Shown: positions 1-5,717 of the stretch, piece after piece | Position numbering within the stretch: the first letter of the stretch is position 1 | Layout of the letters: the number at the start of each line of letters is the position of its first letter | Assembly (NCBI GenBank): GCA_035513995.1 | Contig: DATKBL010000040.1 | Coordinates: forward strand, 1 to 9,177 | From: DASUTW01 sp035513995 | GTDB lineage: Bacteria; Actinomycetota; UBA4738; CALAEC01 | Length of the DNA: 9,177 nt | Direction of reading: 5' to 3' | The notes under the pieces: generated by a model | The model's input: the letters and a program-made list of their open reading frames with translations, nothing else | Database searches by the model: none | Told to the model about the DNA's origin: nothing | Position numbers and translations under genes: made by a program

Positions 1-1
1 C

Positions 2-505
2 GCGGCCGACCTTCGGGACCGGGTGCGTCGCGCGCTGACACGCGTGATGGACCCCGAGATCCCCACGGCGTCGATCGTCGACCTGGGGATGGTCGAGCGG
101 GTGGAGGTCGGCGACCAGGCGATCGAGGTGGACCTCCTGCCTACGTTCGTGGGCTGCCCCGCCAAGGACGTGATCGGCGAGGACGCGGAGGCGGCGGTCC
201 GCGAGGCGGCCGCCGACCGCGAGGTCCGGGTGCGCTTCGTCTACGACCCTCCGTGGACCACCGACCGCATCACCGAGAAGGGCAAGGCCGCCCTGCGTGA
301 GTACGGCATCTCCCCGCACTGGGAGGGCGGCCCGCCCGAGAGGTCGGTGGTCGTCCCGCTGCTGGGGAAGCCGGCGGGGATACCGTGCCCCTACTGCGGG
401 TCCGATCGGACGGTCACCGAGTCGTCGTTCGGACCCACGCCGTGTCGCGCCGCACACTTCTGCCGCGCGTGCCGCAACGCCTTCGAGGGGTTCAAGGTGA
501 AGTGA
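2..505 (+). CDS. paaD: PaaD (PaaJ), phenylacetate-CoA epoxidase accessory protein, 5' end cut by window
   Basis: Accessory protein of the phenylacetate pathway, needed for an active phenylacetyl-CoA 1,2-epoxidase (PaaABCE) and thought to act in Fe-S maturation in the cytoplasm. Counting from an internal GTG at 23, the N-terminal half is a MIP18/DUF59 domain: DPEIP at residues 10-14, VDLGMV at 19-24, and TFVGCPA at 41-47 with the conserved Cys45. The C-terminal half is the PaaD-specific zinc-ribbon-like tail: CPYC at 122-125, SSFGPTPCR at 134-142, and CRAC at 147-150 before FEGFK. The frame stays open upstream to the window edge (seven more residues, AADLRDR), and family members have a helix before DPEIP, so the true start is probably outside the window. 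It would be the fourth gene of a paaABCDE-type operon running in from the left. No paaE follows, because a strong hairpin comes right after the stop. Family assignment is confident; the start is not. Confidence 0.9.
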   Translation, partial: AADLRDRVRRALTRVMDPEIPTASIVDLGMVERVEVGDQAIEVDLLPTFVGCPAKDVIGEDAEAAVREAAADREVRVRFVYDPPWTTDRITEKGKAALREYGISPHWEGGPPERSVVVPLLGKPAGIPCPYCGSDRTVTESSFGPTPCRAAHFCRACRNAFEGFKVK

Positions 506-538
506 AACGAGCCCCCGCCGGGTCGGCGGGGGCTCGTT
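506..538. terminator. Perfect 14-bp hairpin between convergent genes
   Basis: Bases 506-519 pair without mismatch with 525-538 (AACGAGCCCCCGCC against its complement), leaving a 5-base GGGTC loop. It begins directly after the paaD stop (503-505) and lies 15 bases from the stop of the convergent CHRD gene (554). The tail lacks a clear T-run on either strand, so it is not a textbook intrinsic terminator. Its position and stability make a bidirectional terminator or RNA 3'-end stabiliser the likely role. Confidence 0.75.
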
Positions 539-553
539 CCGAGGTGAAGCGCG

Positions 554-1051
554 CTACGCCTGTGGCCCGTGCGCCGCGATCTGCCCCCGGATCTCGCCTC
601 CCGGGAACTGGGTGGTGTGCACGTTGACGTACGCGTTGCCGTTCCGCATGTGCTCGAGGAGCACCGAGAGCGGCTGCCCCGCGAGCGCGCCCACGAGGTT
701 GGCCTCCGTGATCGTTCCGGTGGCCAGGGTCCCGCTTGAGCGACCGGGGATCAGCTGGGCCGGAGGCGCCGAGGGGTACAGCCAGACCACGACGCCGCCG
801 TTCGCACCCGCCGGCGCCAGGTGGATGTGTGACTGCGTGACGTTCTCGATGTTGGCGACGATGAGCCGGTAGTCCATCGAGTCGCCGTCCTTCGAGACCG
901 TGAAGATGGTCTGCCCCGCCGCGATCGAGTCGTTGGCCGGCACCTCCTCGCCGCCGGAGAGGCTGGCGGTGAAGGACTGACCGGCGGGCGCCGCGCCGGC
1001 GATCGCGGGGACGAGTAGAGCGGCGAACAGCATCGGGAGGATGCGTCGCAT
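554..1051 (-). CDS. Secreted CHRD-domain protein
   Basis: A 165-residue exported protein with one CHRD (chordin-type) domain. Residues 1-20 are a Sec signal peptide: an MRR start, hydrophobic core ILPMLFAALLVPAIAG, and a likely cleavage near AGA-AP. The CHRD domain spans about 25-158, with the family pattern ASLSGGEEVPA (29-39), SHIHLAPAGANGGVVVWLY (74-92), and the closing block NAYVNVHTTQFPGGEIRGQI. CHRD domains are immunoglobulin-like beta modules known from animal chordin and from many secreted bacterial proteins. Their bacterial function is not established. There is no lipobox and no cell-wall anchor, so it is probably released or periplasm-like. The ATG at 1051 follows a strong AAAGGAGGG ribosome binding site and a good promoter, so the gene seems to be a monocistron. 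It converges on paaD but has no evident link to phenylacetate metabolism. Fold and export are well supported; the role is unknown. Confidence 0.85.
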   Translation of the reverse strand: MRRILPMLFAALLVPAIAGAAPAGQSFTASLSGGEEVPANDSIAAGQTIFTVSKDGDSMDYRLIVANIENVTQSHIHLAPAGANGGVVVWLYPSAPPAQLIPGRSSGTLATGTITEANLVGALAGQPLSVLLEHMRNGNAYVNVHTTQFPGGEIRGQIAAHGPQA

Positions 1052-1081
1052 GGTCCCTCCTTTCGGGTTGGGCGTCCGGAG

Positions 1082-1110
1082 ACCGTATCGCGAGGTTCGA
1101 AAAACAGCAA
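1082..1110 (-). promoter_or_regulatory. Promoter of the CHRD gene
   Basis: On the minus strand, TTGCTG (1110-1105) and TACGGT (1087-1082) are separated by exactly 17 bases, a good fit to a housekeeping sigma-70-type promoter. The -10 lies about 30 bases before the CHRD start codon, with the ribosome binding site AAAGGAGGG at about 1056-1064. An 8-base direct repeat (ACCTCGCG on this strand, at 1118-1111 and 1096-1089, period 22) brackets the -35 and may be an operator or chance. Confidence 0.5.
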
Positions 1111-1117
1111 CGCGAGG

Positions 1118-1906
1118 TCAGCGTCCCCTGAAGGTCGGGTCGCGCTTTTCCGCGAAGGCCATCACGCCCTCGGTGTGGTCCTCGGTCTTTCCCATCCTCG
1201 CCTGGGTCTCGGCCTCGCGCTGCAGCGCGTCGTGGAGGTCGAGGGTGAGCGCCTGGCGGAGCAGGCGCTTCGTCTCGGCGATGGCGAGGGTGGGCATCGC
1301 GGCGAGGCGTTCCGCGTACGCGCGGAGCTCGTCGGCGAAGGAGTCGGCCGGCACCACCCGGTTGACCAGATGGATCCGGTGCGCCTCGGCCGCGTCGATC
1401 ATCTCGCCGGTCATCGAGAGCTCGAGCGCCTTCGCGTAGCCGACCACGCGCGGCAGGAGATAGGTCCCCCCGGAGTCGGGGATCAGCCCGATCTTCACGA
1501 AGGCCTGGGTGAGCCGCGCCTCGTCGCTGGCGACGCGGACGTCGCACGCGAGCGCGAGCGAGAGCCCTGCTCCCGCCGCGACGCCGTTCACGCCGGCGAT
1601 CACCGGCTTCGGCGTCTCCACGATCAGGGGGATCAGCCGGTGATAGGTCTCTGCGAGGTGCTGCTCGATGTCCGGGCGGTCGCCCGAGACGTACGCGTTG
1701 CGGAACTCGGTGAGGTCCTGGCCGGCGCAGAAGCCCCGGCCCGCGCCGGTGACGACCACCGCGCGGACCTCGTCGTCCCCGTGGATCTCCTCGAGCACGT
1801 CGCAGAGCTCGTCGCTCATCACGGAGGTGAGGGCGTTCAGCTTGTCGGGCCGGTTCAGGGTGATCCAGCCGACGCCGCCGTCCCGCTCGTAGGTGATCTG
1901 CTCCAT
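1118..1906 (-). CDS. paaG: Crotonase-family isomerase/hydratase, PaaG-like
   Basis: A 262-residue enoyl-CoA hydratase/isomerase superfamily protein of normal full length, cytoplasmic. NRPDKLNAL (18-26) and GAGRGFCAGQDL (54-65) form the CoA-binding and first oxyanion-hole region. GVNGVAAGAG (105-114) supplies the second oxyanion-hole glycine. GLIPDSGGTYLLPRVVG (140-156) carries Asp144 in the position of the catalytic Asp of PaaG-type isomerases. The first hydratase glutamate appears to be replaced by Ser116, which favours isomerase over hydratase chemistry. The end EGVMAFAEKRDPTFRGR also matches PaaG. PaaG converts the ring epoxide of 1,2-epoxyphenylacetyl-CoA to oxepin-CoA, and closeness to paaD supports that role, though this gene is on the opposite strand and not in the paaD operon. 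The ATG at 1906 follows a G-rich GGGGGG site and lies 3 bases after the stop of the thioesterase gene, so the two are probably co-transcribed and translationally coupled. A general enoyl-CoA isomerase is the main alternative. Confidence 0.8.
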   Translation of the reverse strand: MEQITYERDGGVGWITLNRPDKLNALTSVMSDELCDVLEEIHGDDEVRAVVVTGAGRGFCAGQDLTEFRNAYVSGDRPDIEQHLAETYHRLIPLIVETPKPVIAGVNGVAAGAGLSLALACDVRVASDEARLTQAFVKIGLIPDSGGTYLLPRVVGYAKALELSMTGEMIDAAEAHRIHLVNRVVPADSFADELRAYAERLAAMPTLAIAETKRLLRQALTLDLHDALQREAETQARMGKTEDHTEGVMAFAEKRDPTFRGR

Positions 1907-1909
1907 GGG

Positions 1910-2299
1910 CTACCCCCCGTCGAATCGTCCGGCCTCGATGTAGCGCTGCACCAGCGTCCCGCGTCCGACCACCCCGGCGGGGCCGCGCACCTCGACCTCG
2001 GCCGCGCACTCGCGCGCGTCCACCTTCGTCGCCCGGGCGAGCACCGTGAGGCGCTCGCCCAGCCTCGCGGGTCGCTCGTGGACGACCGAGATCGCGTACC
2101 CGGTGGCGTCCTCGCCCGCATGGAAGTGGGGCTCGACGAGCATCCGGCCCGCCTCCTCGACGTGCCGCACCATGGCGGCGGTCGCGTAGAGGGGGTGGAT
2201 CCTCCGGCCGCCGAGGTCCACGAGCATGTCCTCGGTCACCGTGACCTCGATCGTCGCCTCGTCGCCGGGCGCCGGCCGCTCTCGCTGCACGCCGCTCAT
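1910..2299 (-). CDS. Hotdog-fold acyl-CoA thioesterase, FlK (fluoroacetyl-CoA thioesterase)-like
   Basis: A 129-residue single hotdog-domain protein, the usual length for the family. It resembles the FlK-type thioesterases: EATIEVTVTEDM near the N-terminus, HPLYATAAMVRHVEEAG (35-51), GYAISVVHERPARLGERLTV (67-86), and a closing VGRGTLVQR. Thr40, Glu48, Gly67 and His74 have the same spacing as FlK Thr42, Glu50, Gly69 and His76, so a working thioester hydrolase is likely. At the place of the FlK lid Phe36 there seems to be Ile34, so true fluoroacetyl-CoA specificity is not expected. The ATG at 2299 is chosen because FlK relatives begin about here. No clear Shine-Dalgarno precedes it, and the open frame continues upstream only as a GC-rich artefact. 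It is the first gene of a two-gene unit with the PaaG-like isomerase. It may play the proofreading role that PaaI (also a hotdog thioesterase) plays in other phenylacetate clusters; this is inference. Confidence 0.8.
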   Translation of the reverse strand: MSGVQRERPAPGDEATIEVTVTEDMLVDLGGRRIHPLYATAAMVRHVEEAGRMLVEPHFHAGEDATGYAISVVHERPARLGERLTVLARATKVDARECAAEVEVRGPAGVVGRGTLVQRYIEAGRFDGG

Positions 2300-2334
2300 C
2301 CTAATCGGCGGTGGCGCGGGCAACGCGCGGGCGG

Positions 2335-2340
2335 TAGGGT
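2335..2340 (+). promoter_or_regulatory. Putative -10 box for the riboswitch-symporter transcript
   Basis: TAGGGT fits the TAnnnT -10 pattern seen before several genes in this window. Transcription would begin near 2347, a few bases before the first conserved bases of the TPP aptamer. No convincing -35 is seen (weak GTGGCG at 2311-2316). It lies in the 35-base gap after the divergent thioesterase start. Confidence 0.4.
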
Positions 2341-2348
2341 CGCGCCCA

Positions 2349-2438
2349 GCAGGGGAGTCCGATGACACCGGGCTGAGAGGCCGGCTGGGGAGCTGGCGAC
2401 CCTCGAACCTGATCCGGGTCATGCCGGCGGAGGGAGCG
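2349..2438 (+). promoter_or_regulatory. TPP riboswitch (THI element)
   Basis: Thiamine pyrophosphate-sensing aptamer in the 5' leader of the symporter gene. The conserved pieces are all present in order: GGGG (2352-2355), CTGAGA (2373-2378), ACCC (2399-2402), GAACCTGAT (2405-2413), and ATGCCGGCGGAGGGA (2421-2435). Supporting helices are visible: P3 GTCC/GGGC (2357-2360 with 2370-2373), an optional side hairpin CCGGCT/AGCTGG with a GGGG loop (2381-2386 with 2391-2396), GGG/CCC for P2, and CCGG/CCGG for P4 (2414-2417 with 2424-2427). The closing stem P1 is weak. The 3' strand GGAGGGAG (2429-2436) is also the only ribosome binding site for the ATG at 2444, so ligand binding probably hides the site directly and represses translation when TPP is plentiful. 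No terminator hairpin lies between the aptamer and the gene. Identity is near certain; the mechanism is inferred. Confidence 0.95.
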
Positions 2439-2443
2439 ATCGG

Positions 2444-3892
2444 ATGGTCAGCGGAGGCGCCGCCCTGTCGATCACCTTCGCGGCGCTCGCGCTGTTCGCC
2501 GCGATCGGCGTCGCGGGGGCGAGACGGCTCGGGGCCGCCGATCGGGACCGCTACCTGACGGCCCGGAGGACCCAGGGGTCCGGGGCGCTCGCGCTCAGCT
2601 TCTTCGCCTCGGCGCTCGGCACCTGGATCCTCTTCGCGCCACCCGAGGTGGGGACCTTCGGCGGCCTGCTGGGGATCCTCGGCTACGCGGTGGGGCAGGC
2701 GACGGCGATAGCGGTCTTCGCCTGGCTCGGGCCCCGGGTGCTGGAACGGATGCCCGAGGGGTCCACGATCCTCGGATGGGTGGGCGAGCGGTTCGGCCCG
2801 GCCGCAGGGGTGGTGGTCGGGGTCGTCTCGGTCTCGTACATGTTCATCTTCCTGACCGCCGAGCTCACCGCGATCGGGGGCGTGCTCGCGCTGCTCGCGG
2901 GGACCGACCCGCTCGTGCCCGTCGTGGCGGTGGCGCTGGCCACGGCCGCGTACACGGCCTACGGAGGGCTGCCCGCCTCGGTGGCCACCGACCGCTGGCA
3001 GGGGTGGCTCGTCCTCGCGTTCCTGGCGATCGCGGCAGCCGCCGTCGTGGTGGAGTCGGGCTCGCCGATCGAGCAGCTCCGGGACGGCGGGGCCGGGGAG
3101 GTGACCAGGCTCGGGGCGGAGACCTTCGTCGTCCTGTTCCTCGCGATCGTCGCCGCGAACCTCTTCCACCAGGGGTTTTGGCAGAGGGTGTGGGCGGCCC
3201 GTGACCGACGGGCGCTGACGCGGGGGGCGCTGGGGGGCGCGGCGATCATCCTGCCCGTGGTGCTGCTGACCGGGCTGGCCGGGGCGATGGCGGCGGGGGC
3301 GGGGCGCGCCGACCCACCGTCGCTCGCGTTCTTCGCGCTGCTCCGCGAGCTCCCGGGGCCGGTGCTGTGGGTCGTGGTCGGGCTGGCCGTCGCGCTCGTG
3401 GCATCGACGACGGACACTCTGCAGAACGGCCTGGTCTCGCTCGTGGCCGCCGACGTCGGCGCGAGGCGCGTCTCGCTGGGGGCGGCGAGGTGGCTGACGG
3501 TGGCGCTGACGGTGCCGGGGGCGGCGATCGCCGTGCAGGGGTTCAGCGTGCTGCGCCTGTTCCTGATCGCCGACCTCCTGGCCGCGGCGATCGCCGCCCC
3601 CGTCTTCCTCGGGCTCTGGCGGAGGGCGACCGCCGCGGGGGTCCTGGCCGGCGCGGCCGCGGGCATCGCCGGGGTCGTCGCCGTGGGATGGGTGGCCGCC
3701 GGCAGCGTCTCCGAGGGGCTCCGCCTCCTCTCCCTGCCGCCGGATCGGATCGACCTCCGCCTCGGCGCCTTCGTGGCGGCCGCGGCCACCTCCGCCGCGG
3801 TGGCGACCGTCGCGGCTCTCCTCAGCCGGTCGGAGGGGGAGCGGTCACCATCAGCACGACGAGCGGCTCGGCCGAGGCGTTCTTCACCGTGA
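2444..3892 (+). CDS. SSS-family sodium:solute symporter, predicted thiamine or thiamine-precursor importer
   Basis: A 482-residue polytopic inner-membrane protein of the sodium:solute symporter family (LeuT-like fold, about 13 hydrophobic segments). Family marks are visible: a first helix at about 5-24 followed by RDRYLTARR; FFASALGTWILFAPPEVGT at 53-71; YTAYGGLPASVATDRWQ at 170-186, the classic SSS block; FHQGFWQRVWAARDRRALTRGA at 241-262; and ALVASTTDTLQNGL at 317-330, where Ser321, Thr322 and Thr323 sit at the usual sodium-site helix. The start codon is 7 bases after GGAGGGAG, which belongs to the TPP riboswitch. That control strongly suggests a thiamine-related substrate, since TPP riboswitches nearly always govern thiamine synthesis or uptake. 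TPP-riboswitch-linked SSS-type transporters are known from some algae and fungi. The substrate cannot be read from the sequence. The last 24 codons, a basic Ser/Arg-rich tail, overlap the convergent cupin gene by 71 bp. Family is confident; substrate is inferred from regulation. Confidence 0.9.
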   Translation: MVSGGAALSITFAALALFAAIGVAGARRLGAADRDRYLTARRTQGSGALALSFFASALGTWILFAPPEVGTFGGLLGILGYAVGQATAIAVFAWLGPRVLERMPEGSTILGWVGERFGPAAGVVVGVVSVSYMFIFLTAELTAIGGVLALLAGTDPLVPVVAVALATAAYTAYGGLPASVATDRWQGWLVLAFLAIAAAAVVVESGSPIEQLRDGGAGEVTRLGAETFVVLFLAIVAANLFHQGFWQRVWAARDRRALTRGALGGAAIILPVVLLTGLAGAMAAGAGRADPPSLAFFALLRELPGPVLWVVVGLAVALVASTTDTLQNGLVSLVAADVGARRVSLGAARWLTVALTVPGAAIAVQGFSVLRLFLIADLLAAAIAAPVFLGLWRRATAAGVLAGAAAGIAGVVAVGWVAAGSVSEGLRLLSLPPDRIDLRLGAFVAAAATSAAVATVAALLSRSEGERSPSARRAARPRRSSP

Positions 3893-4145
3893 CGTCGTCG
3901 CCCGCCGCCACCAGCACCGAGCCCCACTGCTTCAGACGCGTCCGGCGCTTCCCGACCTGGAACGCGGCCTCGCCGGCCAGCACCGTGAGCATCGCGTCGG
4001 CCTCCGGGTCCCCCACCGGCCCGAACGACTGGTTGCGAGACAGGCACAACAGCTGGCTGAAGAGGCGCTCGGACTCGAAGATCGGGCTGCGCGCCGCTTC
4101 CCCGTCCTCGAACCGGACGTGGTCGGTGAGGTTCGACTGCTCCAT
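3822..4145 (-). CDS. Small cupin-fold protein lacking the metal-binding histidines
   Basis: A 107-residue single-domain protein with the layout of a small cupin. Cupin motif 1 corresponds to about residues 39-65 (QSFGPVGDPEADAMLTVLAG, then EAAFQVG), and motif 2 to about 74-95 (GSVLVAAGDDVTVKNASAEPL). In ordinary cupins motif 1 carries HxH and a Glu, and motif 2 a His. Here the HxH region reads GPVGDPEAD, and the motif 2 position holds Asp/Val, so no histidine ligand is visible; the only His is His9. Motif 2 Asn89 and the turn glycines remain. It is therefore probably a non-enzymatic or sensor/binding cupin. It converges on the symporter gene and overlaps its 3' end; both frames end in natural stops. 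The ATG at 4145 has only a weak upstream purine stretch (GGA) and lies 80 bases from the divergent aminopeptidase start. Fold is moderately sure, function unknown. Confidence 0.7.
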   Translation of the reverse strand: MEQSNLTDHVRFEDGEAARSPIFESERLFSQLLCLSRNQSFGPVGDPEADAMLTVLAGEAAFQVGKRRTRLKQWGSVLVAAGDDVTVKNASAEPLVVLMVTAPPPTG

Positions 4146-4188
4146 GGCGGTCCAGCCTACGAGCCCGGACGACGCCCGGCAAAGCGTC

Positions 4189-4194
4189 TAGACT
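4189..4194 (+). promoter_or_regulatory. Putative -10 box for the aminopeptidase gene
   Basis: TAGACT matches TAnnnT and lies 31 bases before the TTG start, giving a short leader that contains AGGAGG (4215-4220). The -35 region is poor (CGGACG at 4166-4171, 17-base spacer). It is one of a set of similar hexamers followed by GC-rich sequence in this window. Confidence 0.4.
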
Positions 4195-4225
4195 GCGCGA
4201 CTGCACCCCCGTTCAGGAGGTTCCC

Positions 4226-5707
4226 TTGCCGAGGATCGACTACGCCGCCGCCGCGCCCGCGAAGCACGACGCCGACCTGCTCGTCCTGCCCGTCTTCGAG
4301 GGCCCCGAGGCCGGCCCCGGACTGAAGGAGGCGGGCAAGGCGATGGCCGAGGACCTCCTCGCGCTCCTTCGGCGCAACGGCGTCAAGGGGAAGCGGGGCG
4401 AGGCGTTCTCCGTCCCCACCTTCGGGCGCCTGCCCGCCGGCACGCTGCTGTTCGTGGGGCTCGGGAAGCGCGATCAGGTAGACGCCGACCGCCTCCGGCG
4501 CACGATCGGGAAGCTCGCCTCGCGGTTCCAGGGCTACGGGAACGTCGCCACGACCCTGCCCCAGGCCGCGCGCGGCCCATGGGAGGACGCGGTCCAGGCC
4601 GTCGCCGAGGGCCTCGTCCTCGGCGGCTACCGGTTCCTCCGGTACAAGAAGGACGATGGCGAGCGGAAGCTCAGGCGGCTCACCCTGCTCGGCTCGAGCC
4701 GGTGGGACGAGCGCCGGGCGAAGCGGGCCGCCAAGCGAGGCGAGGTCGTGGCCGAGGCCGCCGGGTGGGCCCGCGACCTCGTCAACACCCCGGCGATCGA
4801 CGCCACGCCCGACTTCCTCGCGAGCGAGGCCCGGAAGATGGCCCGCGAGGTCGGTCTCGAGGTGAAGGTCTGGACGAAGCGCCGCCTCGAGGAGGGCGGC
4901 TTCGGCGGGATCCTCGGCGTGGGCGCCGGCAGCGCCAACGACCCGCGGCTGATCGAGCTCACCTACTCCGGGGGCTCGGGGAAGCCGATCGCGCTCGCCG
5001 GGAAGGGCATCACCTTCGACTCGGGCGGCCTCTCGCTCAAGGACGCCAAGCAGATGGAGTGGATGAAGGCCGACATGGCCGGGGCCGCCGCCGTCCTGGC
5101 CACGATGCGCGCGATCGCCACGCTGAAGCCGAAGGTGAACGTTGTGGCCGTGGTTCCGAGCGCCGAGAACATGCCGGGCGGGGCGGCGATCCGCCCCGGC
5201 GACGTCCTCCGCCACCGGGGAGGCAAGACCACCGAGGTCCTGAACACCGACGCCGAGGGGCGGCTGATCCTGGCCGACGCCCTCGCGTACCTGGCCGAGA
5301 AGAAGCCCCGCCTGATCGTGGACACCGCCACCCTGACCGGCGCCTGCATGATCGCCCTCGGCGAGCAGCTCTGGGGCGTGATGGCCAACGACGATGACCT
5401 CGCGCGGAAGCTCATCGCCGCGGGGAAGGACGCGGGCGAGCCCGGCTGGCAGCTCCCCCTGTGGGACGGGTACCGCGAGCAGATCTCCTCGACGGTGGCC
5501 GACGTGAAGAACATCGGGAGCCGCTACGGCGGGGCGATCAACGCGGCGCTGTACCTCTCGGAGTTCGTGGGCGACATCCCATGGGCCCACCTGGACATCG
5601 CGGGCGTGGCGTTCGCGCAGAACGGCGGGGACTACGGCCCCAAGGGCGCGACCGGCACCCCCGTGCGCACCCTGGTGCGGTTCGTGGTGGACCAGGCCGG
5701 CCGCTGA
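4226..5707 (+). CDS. pepA: Leucyl aminopeptidase, M17 family (PepA)
   Basis: A 493-residue cytosolic zinc/manganese aminopeptidase that removes N-terminal Leu and other residues from peptides, normally as a hexamer; length is typical. Residues 1-155 are the variable N-terminal macro-like domain. The C-terminal catalytic domain begins near WARDLVNTPAIDATP (181-195). Every active-site residue of E. coli PepA is found at an offset of exactly ten: Lys260, Asp265, Lys272, Asp283, Asp342, Glu344 and Arg346. They lie in GKGITFDSGG (259-268), KADMAGAAAVL (281-291) and NTDAEGRL (340-347, the M17 signature). The C-terminus has ATGTPVRTL as in the family. The start is TTG at 4226, supported by AGGAGG five bases upstream and by the onset of family-like sequence (YAAAAPAKHDADLLVLPVF). 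The gene is transcribed alone, divergent from the cupin gene and ending 10 bases from the convergent methyltransferase. Some PepA proteins also bind DNA, but nothing here indicates that. Confidence 0.96.
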   Translation: MPRIDYAAAAPAKHDADLLVLPVFEGPEAGPGLKEAGKAMAEDLLALLRRNGVKGKRGEAFSVPTFGRLPAGTLLFVGLGKRDQVDADRLRRTIGKLASRFQGYGNVATTLPQAARGPWEDAVQAVAEGLVLGGYRFLRYKKDDGERKLRRLTLLGSSRWDERRAKRAAKRGEVVAEAAGWARDLVNTPAIDATPDFLASEARKMAREVGLEVKVWTKRRLEEGGFGGILGVGAGSANDPRLIELTYSGGSGKPIALAGKGITFDSGGLSLKDAKQMEWMKADMAGAAAVLATMRAIATLKPKVNVVAVVPSAENMPGGAAIRPGDVLRHRGGKTTEVLNTDAEGRLILADALAYLAEKKPRLIVDTATLTGACMIALGEQLWGVMANDDDLARKLIAAGKDAGEPGWQLPLWDGYREQISSTVADVKNIGSRYGGAINAALYLSEFVGDIPWAHLDIAGVAFAQNGGDYGPKGATGTPVRTLVRFVVDQAGR

Positions 5708-5717
5708 GCTGGCCCGG

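Noticed and set aside
1096..1104. T-run on the minus strand just after the isomerase stop as an intrinsic terminator
   Set aside because: No hairpin precedes the run, which lies in the -35/-10 spacer of the CHRD promoter.
2298..2303. TAGGAT on the minus strand as a -10 for the thioesterase
   Set aside because: It overlaps the start codon, so a transcript from it would begin inside the gene after the only good start. Probably chance.
2340..2439. TCGC/GCGA (2340-2343 with 2436-2439) as the riboswitch P1 stem
   Set aside because: It would leave eight extra bases before the conserved GGGG, and the left arm lies at or before the likely transcription start.
1910..3169. A much longer minus-strand frame continuing upstream of the thioesterase through the riboswitch and symporter
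   Set aside because: The upstream part is low-complexity Arg/Gly/Pro/Glu-rich sequence typical of GC-rich antisense frames. The hotdog domain begins at the ATG at 2299, as in relatives.
4157..5590. Long open frame antisense to the aminopeptidase gene
   Set aside because: The plus strand has a complete M17 protein with all catalytic residues. The antisense product has no recognisable motif and arises from strong GC bias at third codon positions.
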